Part shown: positions 1 through 10,809 of the stretch, piece after piece
Layout of the letters: every line of letters begins with the position of its first letter
Numbering within the stretch: the first letter of the stretch is position 1
NCBI RefSeq assembly: GCF_024172165.1
Contig: NZ_JAMZEB010000002.1
Location: 7,771,501-7,835,500 of the forward strand
Source: Nonomuraea thailandensis
Lineage (GTDB): Bacteria > Actinomycetota > Actinomycetes > Streptosporangiales > Streptosporangiaceae
Reading direction: 5' to 3'
Length of the DNA stretch: 64,000 nt
Program-made: the position numbers and the translations under genes
Notes under the pieces: model-generated
Database searches by the model: none
The model's input: only the letters and a program-made list of their open reading frames with translations
Told to the model about the DNA's origin: nothing

Positions 1-600
1 GGGCGTGGTCGAGGAGTAGCGGAACGACCCGGTGTCGGTCACCAGCCCCGCGTACAGACAGGTGGCGATGTCGCGGTCGAGCCGCCCGCCGAGCCGGTAG
101 ACGAGCTGCTCGGCCAGCATGGCCGTGGCCGCCGCGTTCGCGTCGATGAGGTCGAGCGTGCCGAACCCCGTGTTCGACGGATGGTGGTCGACCACGATGA
201 CCTCGCGCGCCGAAGCGGCGTTGGCCCCCAGCAGCCCCACCCGCTCGAACGTCGAGCAGTCGAAGACGATCATCAGGTCGGGCGCCTCCGGAAACTCGTC
301 CGGTGGCACCAGCATCTCCTGGCCTGGCAGGAACCCCAGCAGCCTCGGCACCGCGAAGATCCGGTCGCCGAACGAGGCCACCACCCGCTTGCCCATCGAG
401 CGCAGCACGAACGCCACGGCCAGCATCGACCCCAGAGCGTCGCCGTCGGGGTTCACGTGGCAGGCCAGCGCGATCTCGTCGTGCCCGCCGATCAGCCGCA
501 ACGCCCGATCCCACGACGCCTCGGGGATCGGGCAGCCCTCCTCGGGAAAGCGCTCCAGGCTCGCCGGGCGGCCCGTCCTGTCGCGCACGTCGGGCGTCAC
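1..600 (-). CDS. DHH-family phosphoesterase, NrnA-like (5' 200 codons; runs off the window)
   Basis: This is the N-terminal part of a DHH/DHHA1 phosphoesterase, a family of Mn-dependent enzymes that degrade oligoribonucleotides (nanoRNase) and/or pAp. The visible part carries the metal-binding motifs: HVNPDGDALGS at residues 48-58, DCS near 114-116, DHHPSN at 138-143 and TDTGSFR near 188-194. The C-terminal DHHA1 substrate domain lies beyond position 1. The GTG start overlaps the rbfA stop in a GTGA arrangement, so translation is probably coupled. In actinomycetes this gene usually sits between rbfA and truB, which fits. Whether pAp or nanoRNA is the main substrate cannot be told here. Confidence 0.93.
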   Translation of the reverse strand, partial: MTPDVRDRTGRPASLERFPEEGCPIPEASWDRALRLIGGHDEIALACHVNPDGDALGSMLAVAFVLRSMGKRVVASFGDRIFAVPRLLGFLPGQEMLVPPDEFPEAPDLMIVFDCSTFERVGLLGANAASAREVIVVDHHPSNTGFGTLDLIDANAAATAMLAEQLVYRLGGRLDRDIATCLYAGLVTDTGSFRYSSTTP

Positions 601-1055
601 GCCTGATCGTCCTTGATCACCTCGACGTCTTCCTCGTCGTCGGGCTTGCGGTAGGGGTCGGCCTCGCCGGCGTAGGCGGCACTCTCGGCCTGCCGCGCCA
701 CCTCGGCGTCGCGCGCCCTGGCAGCGTTGATCAGGTCGTCCAGGTGGCGCGCGTTGTCGGGCAGCGGGTCGTGCTTGAACGTCAGCGTCGGAGCGAACCG
801 CACCCCGGTCTGGCGGCCCACCTCGGAGCGGATGATCCCCTTGGCGCTTTCGAGGGCGGCGGCACTGTCGGACCGCTCCGCTTCGGAGCCGAACACCGTG
901 TAGAACACCGTCGCGTCGCGCAGGTCAGCGGTGACGCGCGTGTCGGTCACGGTGACGAAGCCCAGACGCGGATCCTTGATCCGGCGCTCCAGCATCTCGG
1001 CGACGATCTGCTGGATGCGGTCGGCGAGCTTGCGCGCTCGTGCGGCATCCACCAT
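597..1055 (-). CDS. rbfA: Ribosome-binding factor A
   Basis: RbfA is a KH-like 30S maturation factor that binds the 5' region of 16S rRNA and helps cold adaptation and 17S processing. The 152-residue protein starts VDAARARKLADRIQQIVAEML and has the family signature around RIKDPRLGFVTVTDTRVTADLRDA (residues about 25-48). The C-terminal 30 residues are acidic (PDDEEDVEVIKDD) and disordered-looking, as in other actinobacterial RbfA proteins. It lies between the DUF503 gene and the DHH phosphoesterase, with which it overlaps, in the conserved nusA-infB-rbfA order. Confidence 0.97.
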   Translation of the reverse strand: MVDAARARKLADRIQQIVAEMLERRIKDPRLGFVTVTDTRVTADLRDATVFYTVFGSEAERSDSAAALESAKGIIRSEVGRQTGVRFAPTLTFKHDPLPDNARHLDDLINAARARDAEVARQAESAAYAGEADPYRKPDDEEDVEVIKDDQA

Positions 1056-1094
1056 GTTGGCTCCCCCTCACGCACGACCAGGCCGTGCAGTCGT

Positions 1095-1391
1095 TCAGTC
1101 TTCGTCGTTGTAGAGCCGGTGCCGGGCCGACAGCAGCTCGATCTCGGGGCGGAAGGCCACCATGCGCTCGCAGGCGTCCAGCACCTCCTTGCAGTTACCC
1201 GCGGAGGCGGAAACCACCGCCACGCCGACCTCCGCTCTGCGATGCAGATCGAGATGGCCGGTCTCAGCCACCGCGATGCTGGGATAACGGCGCTGGAGCT
1301 CGGCGATCAGCGGCCGTACGACAGAGCGCTTCTGCTTCAGCGATCTGACGTCGCCGAGCAGGATGTCCAGGGTCAGAGAACCCACATACAT
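1095..1391 (-). CDS. DUF503 family protein (YlxP-like)
   Basis: This 98-residue protein has the DUF503 signature: an N-terminal MYVGSLTLDILLGDVRSLKQKRS, then a conserved KRSVVRPLI/ELQRRYP helix and VGVAVVSA strand. I chose the ATG that begins MYVGS because homology begins there; a 12-codon upstream extension is open but unconserved. YlxP-like proteins sit between infB and rbfA in many Gram-positives and are thought to help ribosome assembly; no biochemical role is firmly known. The gene lies 117 nt after infB, past a GC-rich hairpin, and 39 nt before rbfA. Confidence 0.9.
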   Translation of the reverse strand: MYVGSLTLDILLGDVRSLKQKRSVVRPLIAELQRRYPSIAVAETGHLDLHRRAEVGVAVVSASAGNCKEVLDACERMVAFRPEIELLSARHRLYNDED

Positions 1392-1470
1392 CGTTGGCAA
1401 CCACCGCTTGGCTGGGTGTGTGAGCACGACCGGCCTGCTGCGGTGGGAAGCAGGCCAGGGCGTGCGAGAG

Positions 1471-1497
1471 GCGCCCGGCGGATGTCCCGCCGGGCGC
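1471..1497 (-). terminator. GC-rich hairpin between infB and the DUF503 gene
   Basis: A perfect 11-bp stem (arms 1471-1481 and 1487-1497) encloses a 5-nt loop, 12 nt after the infB stop codon. No U-tract follows on the minus strand, so this is either a GC-type actinobacterial terminator or an attenuating/processing hairpin inside the operon. Confidence 0.5.
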
Positions 1498-1508
1498 CCG
1501 GCCGTGCG

Positions 1509-4709
<3,201 letters not shown>

Positions 4710-4821
4710 TGCACTCCCTTACTCGGCCCGGGAGGCTGGCTGTGCCGTCCGGACCGTCGCTACCTTGACGTCTTCATCGCCGCGTGCTCATCAGGCGCTC
4801 ATAGCAATCTGACTCCGCCCA

Positions 4822-5133
4822 TCAACTCGGCGTCCTACATGACATTTCTTGGTCTCCCTCCAGGTGCGCTCGCACGGGCGAGCTGTCAAGCGGCCCCGGC
4901 ACGCGGAACGCGCGCGGGAACGCTCGGCGCCGCTCGGCAAGCTCCAGACAGCTCAGGGACGGATGCAGCGATGCACCTCGCCCCGGGAGCCGTCCGCGCA
5001 GGTCAGGGACCACTTGGCCCTCGACCCGCACCAGACGGAGCAGCTCGGTCTTAGCCTCGCGAGACCTACAGCCCACACAGGTGCGCTGTGGGACCGCTTG
5101 GCCACCATATTCCAGCTTACCGTGTTGACGCAT
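4822..5133 (-). CDS. ylxR: YlxR family RNA-binding protein (DUF448)
   Basis: This small basic protein of the YlxR/DUF448 family is usually encoded between nusA and infB. The family hallmark RTCVGCR lies at residues 18-24, followed by LLRLV and GRGAxLHPSLSCLELA. YlxR proteins bind RNA and/or influence RNase P and rRNA-gene expression; the exact job is unsettled. The start ATG lies inside the last codons of nusA (17-nt overlap), the only in-frame start ahead of the conserved motif, so translational coupling with nusA is likely. A gap of 112 nt separates it from infB. Confidence 0.9.
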   Translation of the reverse strand: MRQHGKLEYGGQAVPQRTCVGCRSREAKTELLRLVRVEGQVVPDLRGRLPGRGASLHPSLSCLELAERRRAFPRAFRVPGPLDSSPVRAHLEGDQEMSCRTPS

Positions 5134-6121
5134 CTACGGAACCGGCGGCGTCCTCGGCTTGGGTGTCAGGCCGGATGTCGATCCGCCATCCCGTGAGTCG
5201 CGCGGCAAGCCGGGCGTTCTGTCCCTCTTTGCCGATGGCCAGCGAGAGCTGGTAGTCGGGCACCGTGACCCGCGCGACACGGCCTTCGAGATCGAGAACC
5301 TCGACGTGGGAAACGCGTGCGGGCGACAGGGCATTCCCCACGAACTCGCCCGGCTCCTCCGACCAGTCGATGATGTCGATCTTCTCGCCGTGCAGCTCGG
5401 TCATCACGTTGCGGACCCGCGAGCCCATCGGGCCGATGCACGCGCCCTTGGCGTTCACGCCCTGCTTGCGCGACCTGACGGCGATCTTCGTCCGGTGGCC
5501 CGCCTCGCGCGCCACCGCCGCGATCTCCACGGTGCCGTCGGCGATCTCCGGCACCTCCAGCGCGAACAGCTTCTTGACCAGCCCGGGATGCGTGCGCGAC
5601 AGGGTGACGGAGGGGCCCTTGTGCCCCTTCTTCACCTGCACCACGTAGGCGCGGATGCGCTCGCCGTGCACGTACTCCTCGCCGGGCACCTGCTCGGCGT
5701 GCGGCAGCACGGCCTCGATCTTGCCCAGGTCGACCAGCACCAGGCGCGGGTCCTTGCCCTGCTGGATCACGCCGGAGACCAGCTCGCCCTCGCGGCTGGC
5801 GAACTCGCCGAAGTTGATCTCGTCCTCGGCGTCGCGCAGCTGCTGCAGGATGACCTGCTTGGCGGTGGTCGCGGCGATCCTGCTGAAGTTGTTGGGCGTA
5901 TCGTCGAACTCCCTGACGACCTCGCCGTCCTCGTCGAGCTCGGCCGCCCAGATCGTGACGTGACCGCTGCCGCGGTCGAGCTCCGCCCGCGCCTTGGAGG
6001 CCGCGCCGTCGGTGCGGAAGTACGCGATCAGCAGCGCGTCTTCGATCGCCTTGACGACCAGGTCGAAGGAGATGTCCTTCTCCCGCTCCAGGCTGCGCAG
6101 GACGCTCATGTCGATGTCCAC
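5117..6121 (-). CDS. nusA: Transcription termination/antitermination factor NusA
   Basis: NusA binds RNA polymerase and nascent RNA and modulates pausing, termination and rRNA antitermination. The 334-residue protein has an N-terminal RNAP-binding domain (DIDMSVLRSLEREKDISFD), an S1 domain (about 130-195, GERIRAYVVQVKKG...SVTLSRTHPGL) and two KH domains (KGACIGPMGSRVRNVMTEL; KEGQNARLAARLTGWRIDIRP). It lacks the C-terminal acidic repeats of E. coli NusA, as expected for actinobacteria. The start is GTG, with GGGGGAG 5 nt upstream, 12 nt after rimP. Confidence 0.97.
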   Translation of the reverse strand: MDIDMSVLRSLEREKDISFDLVVKAIEDALLIAYFRTDGAASKARAELDRGSGHVTIWAAELDEDGEVVREFDDTPNNFSRIAATTAKQVILQQLRDAEDEINFGEFASREGELVSGVIQQGKDPRLVLVDLGKIEAVLPHAEQVPGEEYVHGERIRAYVVQVKKGHKGPSVTLSRTHPGLVKKLFALEVPEIADGTVEIAAVAREAGHRTKIAVRSRKQGVNAKGACIGPMGSRVRNVMTELHGEKIDIIDWSEEPGEFVGNALSPARVSHVEVLDLEGRVARVTVPDYQLSLAIGKEGQNARLAARLTGWRIDIRPDTQAEDAAGSVDASTR

Positions 6122-6133
6122 GACGGCTCCCCC

Positions 6134-6619
6134 TTAGCCTTCGTCGCCGTCGACGTCGTCGAAGCGGCGGAATTCCACCTGCACCCTTCCGCGGGTCAGG
6201 TCCTCGTAACCAAGCTTGTGCAGCGCGCCGGAGACGTCGAGCTCGACGCCGCTGTCGTCGGCGGCCATGATGCGGCCCTCCACCACGGATCCGTCCTTCA
6301 GCTCCGCCTTCACCAGCCGCTTGGCCGCACGGCGCCAGTGGCGCGGCTCGGTGAGCGGGCGATCGACGCCCGGCGAGGACACCTCCAGCGTGTAAGCGGC
6401 CTGGCCCATCGCGTCGTCGTCGTCCAGCGCCGTGGAGACGGCCTGGCTCACGTCGGCGACGTCGTCGAGGCTCACGCCGCCGTCACGATCGACGATCACG
6501 CGCAACAGCCGTCTCTTGCCTGCCTGGGTGACCGTGATGTCCTCCAGGTCGAGGCCCTCCGCGCTGACCACGGGCTCCAGGAGCTTCATCAGGTGGTCGC
6601 GGGGTGATGCGCTGCCCAT
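6134..6619 (-). CDS. rimP: Ribosome maturation factor RimP
   Basis: RimP is a 30S assembly factor acting on the S12/S19 region. The 161-residue protein MGSASPRDHLMKLLEPVVSAEGLDLEDITV shows the N-terminal alpha/beta domain with VIVDRDGGVSLDDVADVSQAVSTALD, then LEVSSPGVDRPLTEPRHWRRAAKRLV and a C-terminal SH3-like barrel. I chose the inner ATG at 6619 because GGGGAGG lies 6 nt upstream of it; an ATG 7 codons earlier has no ribosome-binding site. It is the first gene of the rimP-nusA-ylxR-infB block. Confidence 0.95.
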   Translation of the reverse strand: MGSASPRDHLMKLLEPVVSAEGLDLEDITVTQAGKRRLLRVIVDRDGGVSLDDVADVSQAVSTALDDDDAMGQAAYTLEVSSPGVDRPLTEPRHWRRAAKRLVKAELKDGSVVEGRIMAADDSGVELDVSGALHKLGYEDLTRGRVQVEFRRFDDVDGDEG

Positions 6620-6851
6620 ATCGACCTCCCCTATTGTCATGTCTCAGCCGGGCGGACCTCGCCTCTGGCTCTCCGCCGTCTGGCCGCTCAGCCAGCGACG
6701 ACAGTTGACACCCTATCCGTACGAGGGCACGGAGAGAGCGCCACTCGTCACGGTCGAATGGCGGAGCGTCGCCGGACGGCGATCGCGGGCACTGGCCGTA
6801 CGATGCTACCGAGGCCCCAACGAGGCCGGTGACACCAGGAGGTTCGAGTCC

Positions 6852-7343
6852 GTGCGCGCGCGTCAGCTGTCCCGTCGGGCCTTTCTGGCGGCCGGGGGAG
6901 CCCTGCTGGCGAGCGGGACGGCCGCGCTGACCGCCTGCACCGGCTCCGAGCCGCCGCAACCGCCGGCCGCGCCCCCTTCCGACTCCCCCGAGACCGTCCT
7001 GCTGAAGGGTCTCGTCGCGGAGAAGGAACGCACGATCGCGCTCTACTCGTCGCTGATCGCCGGCGGGGCGGAGAAGCTGGTGCCGTTCCGCGACCGGCAC
7101 CAGGCCCATCTGAACGAGCTGCGCAAGCACATCCCCGCCGGTTCCGCACCGCCGTCGCCCAGCCCCTCCGCCACCGCTTCGGCCGGCAAGGCGTCGCTGT
7201 CGCGGCTGCGGGAACTCGAGCGTGCGGCCGCCGCCGAGCGGCCGCGCCAGCTCGGCGGCGTCTCGCCCGGGGTGGCCCAGCTCATCGCCAGCATCGGCGC
7301 GTGCGAGGCCGCCCACGCCGTCGCCCTTCCGAGGTCCCTGTAG
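6852..7343 (+). CDS. Tat-exported ferritin-like lipoprotein (DUF4439-related)
   Basis: The 163-residue product starts with a twin-arginine signal (RQLSRRAFLAAGGALLASG) followed by a lipobox-like TAALTAC with Cys near residue 31, so it should be a Tat-exported lipoprotein. After a Pro/Ser linker comes a helical part (LLKGLVAEKERTIALYSSLIAGG... FRDRHQAHLNELRKHI) with the E...H/E spacing of a ferritin-like bundle, like its downstream neighbour. GTG is preceded by AGGAGG. It ends 17 nt before the next gene, whose product lacks a signal. The two may form a membrane-anchored/cytosolic pair; function unknown. Confidence 0.8.
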   Translation: MRARQLSRRAFLAAGGALLASGTAALTACTGSEPPQPPAAPPSDSPETVLLKGLVAEKERTIALYSSLIAGGAEKLVPFRDRHQAHLNELRKHIPAGSAPPSPSPSATASAGKASLSRLRELERAAAAERPRQLGGVSPGVAQLIASIGACEAAHAVALPRSL

Positions 7344-7360
7344 GCCCCTGTGAGGTCCTT

Positions 7361-7831
7361 GTGAGTTCCGCCGACGACATCGACAAGCTGCGCAAGGCGC
7401 TGGCCGCCGAGCACGCGGCGCTGTTCGCGTACGGGCTGCTGGCCGCGCGCACGTCCGGGACGGTGCGGCGGCGGATGAGCGAGGCCTTCGAGGCGCACCG
7501 GGCGCGCCGCGACCAGCTCCGCACGCTCATCACGGCGCGGGGCGGGCAACCGGCCGAGCCCGACGCGTCGTACGCGCTGCCGTTCTTCCCCTCCAACGCC
7601 ACCCTTGCCGTCAAGCTGGCGGTGCGGCTGGAGAACGGCGTGGCGGCGGCTTACCTGGAGCTGGTGTCGGCGCGGGACCCGAAGGTGCGGGAGCACGCGG
7701 CGCTGGCCGTGCAGGAGGCCGTGAAGCGGTCGTACGCGTTCCGGCCCGATCCACCGGCGGCCTTTCCCGGCATGCCCGCCGCGGCGGCGTCCCCGCCCGC
7801 CTCGCCCTCGGCGGGGCAGGCGGGCGGCTGA
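7361..7831 (+). CDS. Ferritin-like domain protein (DUF4439)
   Basis: This 156-residue protein (VSSADDIDKLRKALAAEHAALFAYGLLAAR...) has the ferritin-like DUF4439 pattern: an AEHAALFAYG helix, FEAHRARRDQLRTLI with a second E..H pair, and LAVRLENGVAAAYLELVSAR. The C-terminus is a 30-residue Ala/Pro/Ser tail. No signal peptide is seen, unlike the upstream partner. DUF4439 proteins are probable metal-binding four-helix bundles; a catalytic role has not been shown. GTG was chosen because homology starts immediately after it; the preceding gene's stop is 17 nt upstream. Confidence 0.82.
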   Translation: MSSADDIDKLRKALAAEHAALFAYGLLAARTSGTVRRRMSEAFEAHRARRDQLRTLITARGGQPAEPDASYALPFFPSNATLAVKLAVRLENGVAAAYLELVSARDPKVREHAALAVQEAVKRSYAFRPDPPAAFPGMPAAAASPPASPSAGQAGG

Positions 7832-8163
7832 CGCCCTTCGTGGCCCGCCCGGTCCCGCCTCCGGCGCGCCCGACGACGCCCGACCGGGCGCGACGCACTT
7901 CGCCCGCATGACCCGAGGCCTGCCCGTGACAACCGGCCGGCCGCACGGGAGCGACGCCCACCCGTGACAGCCGGACCGGCCGTGCGGGCGGAGGCCGGCG
8001 CGGGGTGACGTCAGGCAGACCTCGGCCGGACCGGCCGTGCGGGCGGAGGCCGGCGCGGGGTGGTGTCAGGCACGCCGCCTGCCGGCCGGGTGTGCGGGCG
8101 GCGTTGTGCGGGCCCGGGTTGGCTGAGGGGTGGAGCCCGCCCGGGTGGGGAGGGCTCCTGGGC
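7832..8163. other. Intergenic region between convergent genes
   Basis: These 332 nt lie between the ends of the ferritin-like gene (plus) and proS (minus). No convincing gene is present. The stretch is extremely GC-rich with several imperfect dyads and holds a direct repeat (separate entry); it probably contains termination signals for both genes. Confidence 0.6.
7970..8072. repeat. Two direct copies of a 48-nt unit, period 55 nt
   Basis: Copy 1 covers 7970-8017 and copy 2 covers 8025-8072. They are identical except for two adjacent bases (GTGACGTC versus GTGGTGTC). A weaker related segment (CCGTGACAACCGGCCGGCCG) lies at about 7924. Each copy contains the inverted motif CCGGACCGG. This looks like a local duplication in a gene end region. 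Confidence 0.8.
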
Positions 8164-9909
8164 TCAGGCGCCGGTGGCGGCCATGATGCGGTCGGCGGCC
8201 TCGGCGAGGGGGATCTCCGACTTCTCGCCGGAGACGCGGTCGCGCAGCTCCACGACGCCCTGCGACAGCCCGCGCCCGACGACCACGATCGTCGGCAGGC
8301 CGAGCAGCTCGGCGTCCTTGAACTTCACGCCGGGCGAGACCTGCGGCCGGTCGTCGACCAGGACCCGCAGGCCGCGCGACTCCAGCTCGGCCCCCAGCTC
8401 CAGGGCGGCCTCCACCTGGTTCTCCTTGCCGGTGCCGACGATGTGCACGTCGGCGGGCGCGACCTCGCGCGGCCACACCAGCCCCAGCTGGTCGTGGGCC
8501 TGCTCGGCGATGACCGCGACCGCGCGGGACACGCCGATGCCGTAGGAGCCCATGGTGATGCGGATGGGCTTGCCGTCGGGGCCGAGCGCGTCGAGGCCGG
8601 CGGCGTCGGCGTACTTGCGGCCGAGCTGGAAGATGTGGCCGATCTCGATGCCCCGGTCGATGGACAGCTCGGCGCCGCAGCGGGGGCAGGGGTCGCCGGC
8701 GCGCACCTCGGCGGCCTCGATGGTGCCGTCGGGGGTGAAGTCGCGGCCCGCGACCACGTTGGCGGCGTGCTTGCCGGGCTCGTTGGCGCCCGTCACCCAG
8801 GACGTGCCGGTGACGACGCGGGGGTCGACGAGGTAGCGGATGCCGAGCTCGCGCAGGATCTGCGGGCCGATGTAGCCGCGTACGAGGCCGGGGTGCCTGG
8901 CGAAGTCGGCGGCCTCGAAGATGGCGGGCTCGCCGGGCGCCAGCGCCGCCTCCAGGCGCTTGAAGTCGACCTCGCGGTCGCCGGGCACGCCGACGATCAG
9001 CGTCTCGACCTTGTCGGAGCCCGGGGTGGCCACCTTGACGACGACGTTCTTGAGCGTGTCGGCGGCGGTGACGGACAGGCCGTGGTGCTCGTTGACGTAC
9101 GACACCAGCGTCTCGATGGTCGGGGTGTCGGGGGTGTCCATCACCTGCAGCGCGGGCAGGTCGCCGGTCGGGCGCGCGGCGGGCGCGGGCGTGACGACGG
9201 CCTCGGCGTTGGCCGCGTAACCGCAGGAGTGGCAGGCCACGAACGTGTCCTCGCCGGTGGGCGTGGGGGCCAGGAACTCCTCCGACGCCGAGCCGCCCAT
9301 CGCGCCCGACGTGGCGAACACGATCTTGTACTTGATGCCGAGGCGGTCGAAGGTCCTGATGTAGGTCTCGCGGTGCTGCTCGTAGGAGCGCTTGAGGCCG
9401 TCGTCGTCGAGGTCGAAGGAGTAGGAGTCCTTCATCAGGAACTCGCGGCCCCGCAGGATGCCGGCCCTGGGCCGCGCTTCGTCGCGGTATTTGGTCTGAA
9501 TTTGGTAAAGGGTGACCGGATAGTCCTTGTAGGAGGAGTATTCGCCCTTGACCATCTCGGTGAAGAGCTCCTCGTGCGTGGGGCCGAGAAGGTAGTCGGC
9601 GCCCTTGCGGTCCTGCAGCCGGAAGAGGGTGTCGCCGTATTCGGTCCAGCGGCCGGTCGCCTCGTAGTATTCGCGGGGCAGCAGGGCGGGGAAGAGCACT
9701 TCCTGGCCGCCCATACGGTTCATCTCCGTACGGACGATCTTCGCGACGTTCTCCAGGACCATTTTGCCCAGGGGGAGCCAGGAGTAGATTCCGGGCGCGA
9801 CGCGGCGGACGTAGCCGGCGCGGACGAGGAGCTTGTGGCTCGGCACTTCCGCGTCTGCCGGGTCGTCCCGCAGGGTGCGAAGAAACAACGACGACATGCG
9901 CAGCAACAC
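8164..9909 (-). CDS. proS: Prolyl-tRNA synthetase
   Basis: This class II aminoacyl-tRNA synthetase charges tRNA-Pro. The 581-residue length is the bacterial type with the editing (INS) domain between motifs 2 and 3. Visible signatures are LLVRAGYVRRVAPGIYSWLPLG near the N-terminus, FPALLPREYYEATGRW, motif 2 (RDEARPRAGILRGREFLMKD), and near the C-terminus MGSYGIGVSRAVAVIAEQ and the anticodon-binding domain (VLVDDRPQVSPGVKFKDAELLGLPTIVVVG). GTG was chosen as start because AAGGAG lies 6 nt upstream; an ATG four codons later is an alternative. Confidence 0.97.
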   Translation of the reverse strand: MLLRMSSLFLRTLRDDPADAEVPSHKLLVRAGYVRRVAPGIYSWLPLGKMVLENVAKIVRTEMNRMGGQEVLFPALLPREYYEATGRWTEYGDTLFRLQDRKGADYLLGPTHEELFTEMVKGEYSSYKDYPVTLYQIQTKYRDEARPRAGILRGREFLMKDSYSFDLDDDGLKRSYEQHRETYIRTFDRLGIKYKIVFATSGAMGGSASEEFLAPTPTGEDTFVACHSCGYAANAEAVVTPAPAARPTGDLPALQVMDTPDTPTIETLVSYVNEHHGLSVTAADTLKNVVVKVATPGSDKVETLIVGVPGDREVDFKRLEAALAPGEPAIFEAADFARHPGLVRGYIGPQILRELGIRYLVDPRVVTGTSWVTGANEPGKHAANVVAGRDFTPDGTIEAAEVRAGDPCPRCGAELSIDRGIEIGHIFQLGRKYADAAGLDALGPDGKPIRITMGSYGIGVSRAVAVIAEQAHDQLGLVWPREVAPADVHIVGTGKENQVEAALELGAELESRGLRVLVDDRPQVSPGVKFKDAELLGLPTIVVVGRGLSQGVVELRDRVSGEKSEIPLAEAADRIMAATGA

Positions 9910-10014
9910 GGCTACTCCTTGCTCGAACCCGGATGTGGAGGACTGCAGAGGACTACAGAGGTCTACAGGCTATCGAGTCCAAGGAGCGCCGCGCTCGGGC
10001 TTATCCGGGCGGGC

Positions 10015-10686
10015 TCAGACGGCGAGCGGGATCCAGCCCGCGACGAAGGCGGCCAGGCAGACCGTGAACAGACCGGCGAACACCGCCGACATCCCCAGCG
10101 CGCGCACCCGTCCGCGCCTGCTCCTGCGCAGCACCGGCACCAGGGCCACGGACGCCAGGCCGACCACCATCGCGGGCCCCGGCCAGAACGACTGGTCGCT
10201 GTCGATGAACCCGGGCGTCGCCCGGTCCACCACGTCGGCGATCAGCGCCGCGCCGACCGCGCCCGCCGCCACGTCGCCCCAGCCGTCCTGCCTGCGGGTG
10301 GCGTACGCCAGCAGTCCCAGGCCCACGAGCAGGCCGAGCGTCCAGTTGAGCCCGGCGGGGCTGCCGCCGATCACGTCGAAGGCCTCGTCGCCGGTCAGCG
10401 CGCTCGCGCCCATCGCGGAGACCAGTGTGGACACCGCCGCCAGGAACGTCGTCACCAGCGCCCATCCGAACCCGGACGCGGTGGCGCCGACGGTCAGCGA
10501 GAGGGCGAGATAGGCGTACGGGTCGTAGATCTGACCGAGCCAGCCGGGGCCGTTTCCGGAAATGAGCATGCCGATCAGGCCGACGGCCAGTCCTCCTAGG
10601 AAGGCCGCAACCAAATGGCGTTCGATGCCGCGCTGGCGCCGGTCGTATTCGGCGAAGTCGGCGTAGTCGATGGTGGTGTCGTTCAT
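10015..10686 (-). CDS. Multi-pass membrane protein of unknown function
   Basis: I do not recognise the family. The roughly 223-residue product has a short polar N-terminus (NDTTIDYADFAEYDRRQRGIERH) and then about six hydrophobic segments (LVAAFLGGLAVGLIGMLI, LALSLTVGATASGFGWALVTTFLAAV, LNWTLGLLVGLGLLAYA, VAAGAVGAALIADVV, PAMVVGLASVALVPVL, GMSAVFAGLFTVCLAAFVAGW) with a basic loop RRSRRGRVRALG. Possible starts are ATG 10686 (AGGGAA upstream), ATG 10692 and TTG 10704. It lies upstream of proS on the same strand and is divergent from the acyl-CoA dehydrogenase gene. Confidence 0.75.
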   Translation of the reverse strand: MNDTTIDYADFAEYDRRQRGIERHLVAAFLGGLAVGLIGMLISGNGPGWLGQIYDPYAYLALSLTVGATASGFGWALVTTFLAAVSTLVSAMGASALTGDEAFDVIGGSPAGLNWTLGLLVGLGLLAYATRRQDGWGDVAAGAVGAALIADVVDRATPGFIDSDQSFWPGPAMVVGLASVALVPVLRRSRRGRVRALGMSAVFAGLFTVCLAAFVAGWIPLAV

Positions 10687-10794
10687 GTCCATTTCCCTGG
10701 TCAACCCCTCCCCTGGAATCGTCTGGGGATGACCGCATCCAGATTATGTGTCCGTACAAAAAAGGCAAATTTCGGTCATGTCCATACCAAAACA

Positions 10795-10808
10795 AGCAAT
10801 CGCTTGGT
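10795..10808. promoter_or_regulatory. KstR2-type operator upstream of the short acyl-CoA dehydrogenase
   Basis: AGCAATCGCTTGGT matches the KstR2 consensus AnCAAGnnCTTGnT with one mismatch and also reads as CAAGC-N4-GCTTG (10793-10806). It ends 1 nt before the ATG at 10810, so bound repressor would cover the promoter or start of this gene. Confidence 0.7.
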
Positions 10809-10809
10809 T

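Noticed and set aside
9910..10014. T-box leader for proS
   Set aside because: The 105-nt gap is too short and no T-box sequence or specifier stem could be seen.
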